A model generated the notes under the pieces. That model was given only the letters and a program-made list of their open reading frames with translations. It did no database searches and was not told the origin of the DNA. This document shows positions 1 through 8,561 of a DNA stretch of 27,968 nt, in pieces; position 1 is the stretch's first letter; each line of letters begins with the position of its first letter. Origin of the DNA: CAYYYJ01 sp964476045 (GTDB lineage Archaea > Aenigmatarchaeota > Aenigmatarchaeia > QMZP01 > JACQNV01); assembly GCA_964476045.1 (NCBI GenBank), contig CAYYYJ010000010.1, forward strand, positions 1 through 27,968. Reading direction: 5' to 3'. A program made the translations under genes and the position numbers.

Positions 1-1
1 C

Positions 2-2173
2 AGGGGCTATATCTTGCTGATGGGATTGGGTGACCATGGAAAAGAAGGTTGGATAGCAGAGAAGAAGTTGATGGAGCAGGACCCCAAATCCAAGTTTGTT
101 TTAATCTATGACCAGGACGAAAATAAAAATCTTCAAGAAATCAGTGATAAGTTTTTGTTGGACCTGAATAATGTTTTAAAAAAGAATCCTGTTGAGGAGC
201 TTGTTCTTTTTGGTGCGAGTGCAGGAGGAGTAACTGCTTCCTATTCTATTAACAAGCTGGATTTTTCAGGGCCTGTTGCTTTGCACACGCTTTCTTCGCC
301 TCTTAAAGGGTATGATTTCCGTGGGATAGGGGAAGCGTTTCTTGGGGAGAGAGCTGTTTACGAGAAGGAGATAGCTCTTGGTTTATACCCTTTTATCACA
401 CCGGGAAAAAATGTGAAGGTGTACCATCACAAGACTGTCACAGACACTGTATTGAAAGATTATTATTGTGGGAACTTTGCATCTCTCTGCGATCCGATTA
501 AAATACAGAATAATAACATAGCTGGAAGCAAGGAGTATTATTATCCGCAATATGACCACAATCCGCTGATGGGGCCTGTAATAAGGACTGTGTTGAAGTG
601 TTATAATCCGGGTATTGTTGGAACAATAGAAAAGGAAAACATAGCAAAAGGAAAAGGCGAAGCGCTTGGTACCATGTGCCTTGGGGAAGAGAACTGCAGG
701 ACATTTTGCCACACAAATAAAGGGAGATGCGGGGAATACTGTAAAAAAAATCCTGAAAATATTTTGTGCCAGAACTCTTTTGTGTATGATTGCAACAATA
801 ATCCTGATAATCCTGTATGCAAAAAAGAGTTAGAGCAGGAGAAAAAAACTTTAGAAGATACATATAATGCCTTGAAAACTGAAATTGACAATGCAGTTTC
901 CAGCGGCTCTCTGCTTGCACAGGAACATTATAAAAGGGTTATAGCAGATTTGGACAGTCTGCAATCAAAAGGTTACCAGAAAGAAAAAATAGGCCAGCTT
1001 AAACAAAAAGCCTTGTCCATACTGTCTGGCTACAGTCTTCCCCAGGATAAATTTCCTGCAGGAAACCAGACAATTTCTGGCAACCAGACAACCATCCCAA
1101 AGGCATCACCAGGTTTTTCCCCGGCAATTTCCCCATCGCCTTCGCCGGCCCTCAGGATAGCAGATCCCCATGTGTGGGTTAAGGATTCAATTGTCCAGCC
1201 TCTTCCAAATGGAGCCTCTACAGCGAGACTTGTCCTGCCTGTTCCAATTGATAAAATTACAATTAAAAAAATAGGCGCATTTGGGGCCCATCTTGGAGGA
1301 CATCCAGAGGGGTTGGATCACGAATGGATTGAGATAAAGAATGATATTCCAATAGGAAGTTGGGGGGATGGGGAAGTTACCAAAGTTTATGAAAATAGGC
1401 CAGGCGAGTCGAGGGTTGTTATTAATTTCGGTGACGGCCTTGTTGGCGAGTATATGGAAATGAAGACGCCTCTTGTTAAAGTCGGCGATAAAGTGACAGC
1501 AGGGCAGGCTATTGGTTATGGGATACCTGCGTATAATAATCCGGGGTACCAGAGCGGGGAATTTGTTTTAGGGGATAATAATAGAAGGGATGGGATAAAG
1601 TCTTGGGTAGTACAATACGGTTCGGCAGTCTCCCCATTTGATTATTTAAAAGATGATGCAAAACAACAATTGGTTTCTGAATTTACAAAACAGGTTATAG
1701 AGCCTTATATATCTAAAGGCCAGTCAATCGAAACCTTTGGCCCTTGGGAACCTTACCTTACAAATCCTTTACTCATACACAAGCAAAACAAAGGGACAAT
1801 AGCAGGTGAATGGTATCTAAAGAGCAGGCAGTGGGCAAAAGACGATTCGCCTGATATGCTTATTTTGCTGAAAGCAAATACAAAATATTATGATAAAAAC
1901 AGGTTAGTTGCAAATGATGATGAAGAGGAGAGGTTTGTGGGCACATGGGAAGTTGACTACAGCAACAAAACTTTTGTTTTCAATACAAATGTTTATGGGC
2001 TTTTTTATGGGATTTTCGAACTGGACGAGTCTGGCCCAAGAGCGACACTGAAAATAGAATATAAGACAGGCTCCTATCCATCTGGCTTTTCTGACAAAGC
2101 GCTTGTTTACATAGAAAGGGATGCTGTCCAGAGAAGGGATGATGCAAGGAGTCTGGGGGTTTGGAGCGGGTAG
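2..2173 (+). CDS. alpha/beta-hydrolase plus degenerate M23-like protein (5' end cut by window)
   Basis: The reading frame is open to the window edge and residues before the first possible start already look like a hydrolase strand, so the true start lies upstream. Counting from base 14, residues 1-200 resemble an alpha/beta hydrolase with the nucleophile elbow GASAGG (Ser about 69). A cysteine-rich stretch (about 222-275) follows, then a charged helical segment (275-345), a Pro/Ser linker (about 348-385), and a beta-rich module (about 415-540). That module has the GxVTKVYEN...GDGLVGEYMEM...VGDKVTAGQAIGYG pattern of M23/LytM-type domains. The usual HxH metal ligands are replaced (GEYMEM), so peptidase activity is doubtful. 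A beta-rich C-terminal region ends the protein. Disulfide-capable cysteines and the linker suggest an extracellular location. Role unknown. Confidence 0.7.
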   Translation, partial: RGYILLMGLGDHGKEGWIAEKKLMEQDPKSKFVLIYDQDENKNLQEISDKFLLDLNNVLKKNPVEELVLFGASAGGVTASYSINKLDFSGPVALHTLSSPLKGYDFRGIGEAFLGERAVYEKEIALGLYPFITPGKNVKVYHHKTVTDTVLKDYYCGNFASLCDPIKIQNNNIAGSKEYYYPQYDHNPLMGPVIRTVLKCYNPGIVGTIEKENIAKGKGEALGTMCLGEENCRTFCHTNKGRCGEYCKKNPENILCQNSFVYDCNNNPDNPVCKKELEQEKKTLEDTYNALKTEIDNAVSSGSLLAQEHYKRVIADLDSLQSKGYQKEKIGQLKQKALSILSGYSLPQDKFPAGNQTISGNQTTIPKASPGFSPAISPSPSPALRIADPHVWVKDSIVQPLPNGASTARLVLPVPIDKITIKKIGAFGAHLGGHPEGLDHEWIEIKNDIPIGSWGDGEVTKVYENRPGESRVVINFGDGLVGEYMEMKTPLVKVGDKVTAGQAIGYGIPAYNNPGYQSGEFVLGDNNRRDGIKSWVVQYGSAVSPFDYLKDDAKQQLVSEFTKQVIEPYISKGQSIETFGPWEPYLTNPLLIHKQNKGTIAGEWYLKSRQWAKDDSPDMLILLKANTKYYDKNRLVANDDEEERFVGTWEVDYSNKTFVFNTNVYGLFYGIFELDESGPRATLKIEYKTGSYPSGFSDKALVYIERDAVQRRDDARSLGVWSG

Positions 2174-2359
2174 GTTTGAAAAGGCATCTCGATAAATTTC
2201 CTCAAAAAGAGAAAGCGATCACACACTCGGTTTCACGGAGACAGATAGAATTTCGCTTAACTTTAATTTATTCTTTCTAAACACAAAACTTTCCGGAGTT
2301 TACCGAAAGAACTCAGAACTTCACCGGTGTTTTTGGCCGGCCTCGCTCAACTCAGCTCG

Positions 2360-2396
2360 AAATAGGTCTTCTGACCAATCGACGAAAGACCTATTT
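2360..2396. terminator. hairpin between convergent genes
   Basis: Perfect 11-base arms (2360-2370 and 2386-2396, AAATAGGTCTT / AAGACCTATTT) with a 15-base loop. The downstream arm touches the stop codon of the minus-strand gene at 2396. The position between two converging genes fits a bidirectional transcript-end structure. The rest of 2174-2359 contains another small hairpin (GAGTT...AACTC, near 2296-2314) but no gene I can support. Confidence 0.45.
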
Positions 2397-3538
2397 CATC
2401 CCTTTTTACTGGCACGCAAAGCACCAAGGACATAGTACCTGTAGTCAAGCTCGTAGGCGCCGACGTAGAAAGGCCCACCGCTCCTGAAGGACCCGCAGAA
2501 CAGGACAACCTGACCTGTATAACCTGGATCATGCCTCGAGAACTGTGATGTAAATTTTTCTGCAATTGGTCCAGGGATTCCAATTTGGATTGAGCTCTGC
2601 ACTGCTTCCTCTCTGTCTTCAACTGTTTTGTGAGGAATTCCACTTGTATATAACCTGACATCTTGCCTGAGACGTGCGAGCATTTCTGGGTCTTCTTCCT
2701 GTAATCTGACTGCTTCCTCTTCCAGCGGTTCCATTGATGTCCATATTGGGTAGCCTGTTATTGGGAGAGCCCTGTTGGTTTTTGTCCCGCCTTCCGCCTC
2801 CCATTTTCTTGTTTTCCTGTTATAACCTATTGATTCCGGGTTGTTGGTTAATTCTACTACAATATCTGTTTTTGAGATTTTTGGGGACCATGCGTCTGGC
2901 TGGGAGTTTCTGGGGATACTGTAGTCTGCGAAGGTGTTGGCTGTGTTGCTATTTAATTTCGGTCTTAATGCCTGCCAGTATTTGTAAAACTCTTTGCATG
3001 TTTCCACAACTTCTGGATGAACACCTTTAATTATCGTTGTGGTTGAGGTTTCTCCTGTTTCCTGTAAATAATGTTGTAAAACTTGTTCTGCCACAGCGAC
3101 TTCGAATATTGCGCGTTGCAAATCTATTGGGTCTGAGAATTTGGCTAAGTCTGCTAACTGTCTTCCTGATTTTAGGTATTGGATTTTCTGGAATTCGAGG
3201 TCGCCTGGGTTGTATCTGCGTATTGTGTCTATTGATTCCCCAAAAAGGGCTTCAACTAAAAGTTGTTTTGCTGGAAGGTAGAATTCTCTTGGGTTGCTTC
3301 CTTGCCCTATGGGATTCAGGTGTCTGATTGCGTCAGCTTTGTAGCCTATTGCCAATAATCCATGCGCTGCTGCAAGTGCGCCTTCTGGTTCTGGGTCTGC
3401 TGAAACAAGGGAATTGTAAATTTGTGCGGCGTCGATGTGCCTGCCGGCCATTGCCAAGGCACTGCCATATTTGAATCTTTCTGCTGGGCCACCGCCTTGA
3501 TCAACTTCCCTTTCCAAAGCGCGTAAAGAGTCGTCCAT
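2396..3538 (-). CDS. unknown protein with N-terminal TPR-like helices
   Basis: 380 residues, not recognised. The first ~110 residues read as paired helices in TPR style (runs such as GSALAMAGRHIDAAQIYNSL and AAAHGLLAIGYKADAIRHL). The middle (110-200) is helical and acidic. The last ~180 residues are mixed, with a Tyr/Gly-rich end (GGPFYVGAYELDYRYYVLGA). No signal peptide or membrane segment is visible, so it is probably cytosolic. The ATG at 3538 gives a sensible N terminus (MDDSLRALEREVD). It stands alone, convergent with the hydrolase gene and divergent from the ATPase gene, with about 205 bases of promoter region between. A TPR-like region suggests protein binding; no activity is inferred. 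Confidence 0.6.
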   Translation of the reverse strand: MDDSLRALEREVDQGGGPAERFKYGSALAMAGRHIDAAQIYNSLVSADPEPEGALAAAHGLLAIGYKADAIRHLNPIGQGSNPREFYLPAKQLLVEALFGESIDTIRRYNPGDLEFQKIQYLKSGRQLADLAKFSDPIDLQRAIFEVAVAEQVLQHYLQETGETSTTTIIKGVHPEVVETCKEFYKYWQALRPKLNSNTANTFADYSIPRNSQPDAWSPKISKTDIVVELTNNPESIGYNRKTRKWEAEGGTKTNRALPITGYPIWTSMEPLEEEAVRLQEEDPEMLARLRQDVRLYTSGIPHKTVEDREEAVQSSIQIGIPGPIAEKFTSQFSRHDPGYTGQVVLFCGSFRSGGPFYVGAYELDYRYYVLGALRASKKG

Positions 3539-3704
3539 GCCTTTTTCTTGGTTCTTGGGTTTATAAGTGTTTGTTGAGTTGTTACTTTGAGGTTAGGATA
3601 CAGGCTGGTATATAACAGTGTTATATATTTGGGTGTTGCGGCTTTTGTGATCTGGATGTAAAAGATAATCACTATGGGTATAGTGTTCATTTACATTGAG
3701 AAAG

Positions 3705-3742
3705 CTTTATATATTCAGTTAGTGAATAATCTAGTAACTGAA
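3705..3742 (+). promoter_or_regulatory. TATA box and inverted-repeat operator before the ATPase gene
   Basis: A TATA-like CTTTATATAT lies at 3705-3714, about 30 bases before the ATG at 3744, which predicts a leaderless or nearly leaderless transcript. Between them are 8-base arms TTCAGTTA (3714-3721) and TAACTGAA (3735-3742) with a 13-base spacer. The second arm ends one base before the ATG, so a repressor bound here would block transcription start. The binding protein is unknown. Confidence 0.5.
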
Positions 3743-3743
3743 T

Positions 3744-5156
3744 ATGAAATTTGTTAACAGGGATGCTGAAATGGGGATATTGAAGGAGGCCGAGGCTTTG
3801 TCGAAAAAGAAGCTCTATACAGTGTCAATATCTGGCCTGAGGCGGGTTGGCAAGACAAGGCTTCTTACAGAGTTCTTGAAAGGCAGCGGACTGTATTTCT
3901 TTGTCAATTCCAAAAAAGCAGGCCCTGATCTGCTTGAAGAGTATTCAGGGATCCTGAAAGAGAAGGGTATATTGGGTGAGCTGGAAAAACTGGGGAACTG
4001 GGAAGGCTTCTTCAAGGTTCTATTTGAAAGATTTTCCGGAACTGCTGTTTTTGATGAGTTCCAGAATTTCGAGTTTGTTGATCAGTCAGTAACAGGCATA
4101 CTGCAAAAAAATATAGACATGCATGAAAACAAGGGCGGCATTTTGCTTGTTTTTTCAGGTTCTTTGATAGGGCTGCTCAAAAAAATGTTCACAGGCAAAA
4201 AAGAGCCTCTATACGGGAGATTAAAAAGGGGCATAAGGCTGCAGCCGCTCTCTCTTGCCGACGCAAGGAAGATGTGCATAGAAGTCGGGATAACAGATAT
4301 GGAAGAAATAATCCAGTTATATGGGATCCTAGGCGGCTTCCCTCTCTATTACACTAAAATAGAAGATGAAAACCTTGCTGGAAAATCCTTTCAGGAAATT
4401 ATTGAATTTTTTTTCCTCAAAGAAGGTTTGCTTGAAGACGAAGTCCAGTCAATACTGAGCATGGAATTTGGAAAGAGGAGCGGAATATATTATGGTATCC
4501 TGGAAGCAATAGCCAATGGCAACAGGAGGCTTTCAGAGATAGCGGGGTATGTAAGGAAAGAGCAGACAAAAATAACAAGGCAGTTGAATGAGCTTAAGAA
4601 CTATTTCGAGCTTGTGGATTATGAAGAGGATGTAATAACAGGCAAGAAGCTTTATGAGATCAGGCATCCCCTTGTAACTTTCTGGTTCAGGTTTTTCAAC
4701 AGGAGGCTGTCTGATTATAAAAGGAGGGACCCTGAACTTATAGAAGCCATAAAGAGGGGCATTAACTTATACATAGGCAGGAGATTTGAACTTGCATGCA
4801 TGGAGGTTCTGCCACAACTCCAGCTTCCAGTAAAGCCAGACAAAATCGGGAGGCACTGGGGGAAGGTAAAAGATTTGCCAAAAGGGGAGAATGAATATGA
4901 AATCGATGCGATTTGCCTGGACAGGAAAAACAGGGAAGCGCTTTTTGTCGAGTGCAAATGGTCTGAACTTGATGAAAAAGAGGTTGCAAAAATTCTGGAA
5001 GATTTGAAGGAAAAGTCAAGGTTCGTGGAATGGCAGAGGAAAAAAGAATACTTCGGCTTAATAGGAAAGAAAATCGCGGGAAAAGAAAACCTGAGGAAAG
5101 AGGGGCTGTTCGTGTGGGATTTGGAGGATTTCAGCAGCGCATTGATAGGCAAATAA
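3744..5156 (+). CDS. archaeal ATPase with C-terminal DUF234 nuclease-like domain
   Basis: 470 residues, full length for the archaeal ATPase + DUF234 family. Walker A is GLRRVGKT (31-38) and Walker B is AVFDEFQ (Asp104-Glu105). After the AAA-type core comes a winged-helix stretch (about 255-310, ISGIYYG...RKEQTKITRQL region). The C-terminal ~110 residues hold EYEIDAICLD and then ALFVECKW, an E/D...ExK arrangement typical of restriction-endonuclease-like folds. Members of this family are common in archaea, often in mobile or defence surroundings, and their cellular role is not firmly established. Here it is followed convergently by a nucleotidyltransferase pair, with 18 bases between the stop codons. 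Its promoter carries a repressor-like inverted repeat. Confidence 0.9.
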   Translation: MKFVNRDAEMGILKEAEALSKKKLYTVSISGLRRVGKTRLLTEFLKGSGLYFFVNSKKAGPDLLEEYSGILKEKGILGELEKLGNWEGFFKVLFERFSGTAVFDEFQNFEFVDQSVTGILQKNIDMHENKGGILLVFSGSLIGLLKKMFTGKKEPLYGRLKRGIRLQPLSLADARKMCIEVGITDMEEIIQLYGILGGFPLYYTKIEDENLAGKSFQEIIEFFFLKEGLLEDEVQSILSMEFGKRSGIYYGILEAIANGNRRLSEIAGYVRKEQTKITRQLNELKNYFELVDYEEDVITGKKLYEIRHPLVTFWFRFFNRRLSDYKRRDPELIEAIKRGINLYIGRRFELACMEVLPQLQLPVKPDKIGRHWGKVKDLPKGENEYEIDAICLDRKNREALFVECKWSELDEKEVAKILEDLKEKSRFVEWQRKKEYFGLIGKKIAGKENLRKEGLFVWDLEDFSSALIGK

Positions 5157-5174
5157 TTTGGCAGTTAGATGGGC

Positions 5175-5810
5175 TTATTCCTTCACCCATATTTCCCTAA
5201 TTTCTGGCGTGATCCCGAAAGAGGTGAAAAACTTATGGGCTTCCCCTGATTTTTCTATTGGAACAAGGACTGCGCCCCTTCCTATTTTTACTCCGCCGAT
5301 TTCATTAAGGTAGCCGGCCGAACTGTATTTTTTCCCTTTCCTTTTCTGCGAGTATCCTGAAAACCGCCTGATAAAAAGGGCCTTTTTCTTGTTACTTAGT
5401 TTTGAGAGGTCATAAGAAAAAATGGAGAAATGTTTGAGACCGTCTTTGACACCCACATATTTTCCATAAAGGGTTATGCCTGTGCTTATTATTTCTGATT
5501 TTAGTTCTTTCCACCTATAGGATCCAAGGTTGCCGATTATGTATCTGATTGGCAATTCTATCCCGATTAGCGACCATTTTTTTTCAACTAATGTGGAGAA
5601 CCGGTTATCAGCTTCCTTCGCCATCTGTTCAACCTTGCCTGAAACTGCATCTGAAGTTGGCTCGATGAACAGGTCTATATCGCTCTGCTTGTCATATTCT
5701 CCAGTGGCGACGGAGCCGAAAAGGATTATGTTTTTTATGCATTTCTTCGATTCTTCGTCATCGAAAACAAAACCCAAAAAATCATATATATAGGGAATTA
5801 AGTTTTTCAT
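5175..5810 (-). CDS. MNT-type nucleotidyltransferase with extra C-terminal domain
   Basis: 211 residues. The N-terminal ~110 residues form a minimal nucleotidyltransferase domain with the GSx10DxD signature (Gly32-Ser33, Asp44, Asp46, in FGSVATGEYDKQSDIDLF). The remaining ~100 residues (GLKHFSIFSYDLSKL onward) are an additional domain I do not recognise. In related modules such enzymes act as the antitoxin by transferring nucleotides onto a HEPN-type partner. The partner here would be the gene at 5807-6211, whose stop overlaps this start by four bases (ATGA), so translation is coupled. The extra C-terminal part separates it from compact MntA antitoxins; toxin-antitoxin function is inferred only. 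Confidence 0.75.
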   Translation of the reverse strand: MKNLIPYIYDFLGFVFDDEESKKCIKNIILFGSVATGEYDKQSDIDLFIEPTSDAVSGKVEQMAKEADNRFSTLVEKKWSLIGIELPIRYIIGNLGSYRWKELKSEIISTGITLYGKYVGVKDGLKHFSIFSYDLSKLSNKKKALFIRRFSGYSQKRKGKKYSSAGYLNEIGGVKIGRGAVLVPIEKSGEAHKFFTSFGITPEIREIWVKE

Positions 5811-6211
5811 ACATTCTCTCCTAACACCCCCTCTACAATTTCCTTTATCTTGTAGGCATTCTTTATGCAGTCCTCGATCAACGGCCTATCTTTTTCCCTT
5901 CCATAGCAGATCAATTCCCTGAAGTTTTCCTGTTTTACAAGAAGGTTTAGGAGCTCAGGTTTTTCCGGGAATTCAAAAGCGAATTTCATGCCTGCTGTCT
6001 TGCCTGAAGCAAAGAACCTGTGGTTTACATTAAACCCCGGCGTTATCAGATTCTTTTTGTGGAGAAACAAGGCAAAGATGTTGCAAGCCGCCTCTGAGCA
6101 GGAAAAGCCGATCAGCTTCTGCATCTCAACTATTGTGTCTGCCTTGACCTTGTCTTCCACATCCTTGAGCAGGCTTGCAATGTTTTTCTTATGCTCTTCT
6201 ATGCTTGTCAT
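5807..6211 (-). CDS. helical partner of the nucleotidyltransferase (possible HEPN-like)
   Basis: 134 residues, largely alpha-helical by composition, first gene of a two-gene operon with the nucleotidyltransferase. Length, position and coupling match HEPN partners of MNT enzymes. I do not see the Rx4-6H motif of catalytic HEPN RNases; the only His near an Arg is in VNHRFFASGK, in the wrong order. It may be an inactive HEPN, a substrate-binding partner or a different helical family. Start at the ATG at 6211 is supported by a minus-strand TATA box (CTTTATAAACC, 6231-6241) about 25 bases upstream, which predicts a leaderless message. Confidence 0.55.
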   Translation of the reverse strand: MTSIEEHKKNIASLLKDVEDKVKADTIVEMQKLIGFSCSEAACNIFALFLHKKNLITPGFNVNHRFFASGKTAGMKFAFEFPEKPELLNLLVKQENFRELICYGREKDRPLIEDCIKNAYKIKEIVEGVLGENV

Positions 6212-6227
6212 GGTTTATTTATGCTTT

Positions 6228-6340
6228 GGGGGTTTATAAAGTTTACATATTAAGTTACATATTTTACGTAATTTATTCAATACCAGTATGTAATGTATTT
6301 CATATTTTACTTAACAAATTACATACTTATTAATAAGGCT
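6228..6340. promoter_or_regulatory. divergent promoter region with repeated TTACATA-type motifs
   Basis: AT-rich spacer between the nucleotidyltransferase operon (minus) and the amidase gene (plus). Minus-strand TATA at 6231-6241; plus-strand TATA-like ACTTATTAATA near 6326-6336. Between them the motif TTACATA occurs at about 6242, 6255 and 6319, with an inverted copy TATGTAA near 6287, and related TTTACGTAA and TTTACTTAA. The 9-mer TTTACATAT is shared with the palindrome at 11739-11756 upstream of another nucleotidyltransferase module. Repeated half-sites suggest a regulator-binding region. Confidence 0.4.
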
Positions 6341-6366
6341 TCCACGTATTTAAGTGGCCACGCCAT

Positions 6367-7095
6367 ATGCAACATATGCCAAAAGTCGCTGTAGCCCAGA
6401 TTGAAGTTTTTGACGATGTTGATAAAAATGCGGGGAAAGTTGTTGATTTTATAGGGAAAGCATCATCAGGCAATGCAGATATTGTCTGCTTTCCAGAGTC
6501 TTGTCTGGGGGAAGCTGTTCTTGATACAGGATCTGAGAAGATAAGAATAATTCAGGACAAATGTAAAGAGAAGTCCATTTACTGCATTTTCGGCGCCCAT
6601 ATAAAACAGGATAATCAGATTTTCAATTCAGCAATTCTCATCAATAGAACAGGTGAAATCCAATATATTTACAGGAAAAATCACCTGTTTCCGGGCCTAG
6701 ACCTGAAAGAAACAGTTTCTGGAAACTGGAATAAAGTTATAGAAACAGATTTTGGCAAGATTGGGATTATTATTTGTTGGGATTTCGCGTTCCCTGAATA
6801 TGTCAAGAAACTTTCAGCTAATGGAGCGCAGATTATTTTCTGCCCTGCATACTTGTTGAATGATGCAAAAATTAGTGGAGAGGTGTTTAGAAGTTTTCCT
6901 GTTACCAGAGCATTTGAGAACTTATCTTATTTTGTCACCTGCGACGCCTTTACTAATGAAACGTTTTCTGAGAGCTTTATTTGCAGCCCGTTAAAGATTC
7001 TGAATACAATACAAAAGAAAGAGGGCATAATTTTCGCAGATTTGGATATGAAAGAGATTTCTGGTTTGAGGAAATTTTATAATTGCCTTGGATAG
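6367..7095 (+). CDS. carbon-nitrogen hydrolase (nitrilase superfamily amidase)
   Basis: 242 residues, slightly short for the family (about 260-300). The catalytic triad is visible in order: Glu44 in CFPES, Lys104 in YRKNHLF and Cys137 in IIICWDF. The protein starts with the usual VAVAQIEVFDDVDKN strand. Such enzymes hydrolyse non-peptide C-N bonds in amides or N-carbamoyl compounds in the cytosol; the substrate cannot be read from the sequence. The ATG at 6367 is followed by a second ATG three codons on (6376), which would also fit. The spacing to the TATA-like box at ~6330 suits either. It ends one base before the stop of the convergent E2 gene. Confidence 0.88.
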   Translation: MQHMPKVAVAQIEVFDDVDKNAGKVVDFIGKASSGNADIVCFPESCLGEAVLDTGSEKIRIIQDKCKEKSIYCIFGAHIKQDNQIFNSAILINRTGEIQYIYRKNHLFPGLDLKETVSGNWNKVIETDFGKIGIIICWDFAFPEYVKKLSANGAQIIFCPAYLLNDAKISGEVFRSFPVTRAFENLSYFVTCDAFTNETFSESFICSPLKILNTIQKKEGIIFADLDMKEISGLRKFYNCLG

Positions 7096-7096
7096 A

Positions 7097-8323
7097 TCAC
7101 TTCAGCTTCTCAGGTTCAGCCAAATGTTTTTTCAGGTCGTTCACAAACCGCGCAGCTTCAGCTCCATCAAAGATCCTGTGGTCGAAAGTCAAGGAGACTG
7201 GGAGAACCTGTCTCACAAGAATTCTTCCGTCAACTATAACAGGCCTTTCATGGATTCTTCCTAAAGCTAGGATTGCAGCTTCAGGATAATTTATTATTGG
7301 TGTTGCAAAGATGCCGCCAATAGAACCGACGTTTGTTATTGTGAAGGTCCCGCCTCTCAGATCCATTAAATCAAGCTTCCTCTGCCTTGTTTTTTCTGCG
7401 AGCTCTTCAGATTCTTTTGCTAGCTGTTTAATTGTTTTTTGGTCAGCTCCTTTTATCACAGGGACTATGAGGCCGTCTTCTGTGTCTACTGCAATCCCGA
7501 TGTTGTAATATTTTTTGAGGACTATTTCTTCTGCCTGCTCGTCCATTGAGGAATTTGCAAAAAGATGTTCTTTCAAAGAATTTATAATTGCTTTTATTAT
7601 GTATGGGAGGAAGGTTACTTTGGTTCCAGCATATTTTATTTTTTCTTTTTCACGGAATTCGACAAGCTTTGTCACATCTATCATGTCCATATGGGTAACA
7701 GGTGCGGTGTTCCTCAGCGATTCGACCATGTTTTTTGCAATAGATTTTCTGACCCCTTTCAAAGGTATGTGATCTATGTAGCCCCACATATCATATTTCT
7801 TTTGTACAATTGGTTTTTTGTCAGATGTCTTGAGTCCTGAGTTTTGAGTTTTGAGCCCTGACGATTTTTTAATATCGTTTTCTGTTATCCTTCCCCCTAA
7901 ACCTGTCCCTTTAACTGTGGATAAATCCACTCCTGATTCTTTAGCTAATTTTCTGATTGATGGTAAAACTTGAACTAAATCAGATTTCCCTTCAGCGATT
8001 TTAGAAGAAGGCGCTGGCAAAACATAACCAGATTCTTTTAATTCGCCAACAACTGAAGTTGATTTTTTCTCTTCTTTTATTTTTTGTTTTGAATCTAGGA
8101 TAACTAAAACTTCCCCGACTTTCACTGTCTGGCCTTCCTTGAAATTTAATTTCAGGATTTTACCAGAAGCAGGGGACGGTATCTGGACAACTGCCTTATC
8201 GGTTTCAACTTCAACCAGAACCTGATCTTGTTTTATTTTCTCGCCGACTTTGACGCGCCACTTCACTATCTCACCCTCTGCTATACCTTCGCCGACGTCT
8301 GGGAAGCGGAATTCAAGGGGCAT
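7097..8323 (-). CDS. pdhC: 2-oxoacid dehydrogenase E2, dihydrolipoamide acyltransferase
   Basis: 408 residues with all three E2 parts. A lipoyl domain (1-77) carries the lipoylated Lys43 in EVETDKAVVQ. A charged linker follows, then a peripheral subunit-binding domain (about 118-153, LPSIRKLAKE...GLGGRITENDI). The catalytic acyltransferase domain (about 183-400) ends with DHRIFDG, giving His382 and Asp386. It forms the complex core that accepts the acyl group from E1 and transfers it to CoA. E1-alpha and E1-beta lie upstream on the same strand; E3 is absent from the window. The oxoacid (pyruvate or branched-chain) cannot be decided, so the symbol is provisional. It is separated from the upstream carbinolamine dehydratase gene by ~230 bases holding an opposite-strand GNAT-like fragment. 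Confidence 0.93.
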   Translation of the reverse strand: MPLEFRFPDVGEGIAEGEIVKWRVKVGEKIKQDQVLVEVETDKAVVQIPSPASGKILKLNFKEGQTVKVGEVLVILDSKQKIKEEKKSTSVVGELKESGYVLPAPSSKIAEGKSDLVQVLPSIRKLAKESGVDLSTVKGTGLGGRITENDIKKSSGLKTQNSGLKTSDKKPIVQKKYDMWGYIDHIPLKGVRKSIAKNMVESLRNTAPVTHMDMIDVTKLVEFREKEKIKYAGTKVTFLPYIIKAIINSLKEHLFANSSMDEQAEEIVLKKYYNIGIAVDTEDGLIVPVIKGADQKTIKQLAKESEELAEKTRQRKLDLMDLRGGTFTITNVGSIGGIFATPIINYPEAAILALGRIHERPVIVDGRILVRQVLPVSLTFDHRIFDGAEAARFVNDLKKHLAEPEKLK

Positions 8324-8369
8324 ATATAGATTTAGGTTAGAGAGGTTAATATTGGTTTATAATATTCTC

Positions 8370-8413
8370 ATCTCTATGAAGAGATATATGAAAATCTCTT
8401 ATGGTAAAGAGAT
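8370..8413. repeat. two tandem hairpins with ATCTCT/AGAGAT arms
   Basis: ATCTCT (8370-8375) pairs with AGAGAT (8380-8385), and ATCTCTT (8394-8400) pairs with AAGAGAT (8407-8413). Both hairpins use the same arm sequence and lie over the start of the GNAT-like fragment. They may be operator half-sites or a leader structure; chance is possible. Confidence 0.35.
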
Positions 8414-8561
8414 CGGTTTTACTCAATTGGATAATCTATTCAAAGCTATAGGCTGGAACCCACGAGAGAAGGATAAGTGTGAAAAGGCTTTGTCAAAATC
8501 AAGTTTTGCTTGTTCTATGTGCTCCTGTAAGGGTTGTTGCAAAAGTAGATTAGGTATTTAG
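8376..8561 (+). pseudogene. GNAT acetyltransferase N-terminal fragment or small Cys-rich ORF
   Basis: 61 codons on the plus strand inside the minus-strand dehydrogenase locus. The segment EIGFTQLDNLFKAIGWNPRE...ALSKSSFACS resembles the first ~45 residues of many GNAT N-acetyltransferases. It then breaks into a cysteine-rich end (CSMCSCKGCCKS) and stops, about 80 residues short of a GNAT domain, with no acetyl-CoA-binding motif. The simplest reading is a decayed gene; a short Cys-rich protein is possible. TATA-like TTTATAATA lies near 8356-8364. ATGs at 8376 and 8388 both fit. It overlaps the stop of the convergent gene by four bases. Confidence 0.4.

Noticed and set aside
2174..2359. Possible small RNA in the intergenic region
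   Set aside because: Only weak hairpins are visible; no C/D boxes, H/ACA layout or promoter I can support.
6228..6340. Repeated TTACATA motifs considered as a CRISPR-like array
   Set aside because: Units are 7-9 bases, unevenly spaced and in both orientations; they fit regulator half-sites. No CRISPR array or cas gene is seen in the window.
5157..6366. Duplicated host tail around the 5175-6211 nucleotidyltransferase module
   Set aside because: Flanking genes are on the opposite strand and no segment behind the module's last stop resembles a neighbouring gene end.
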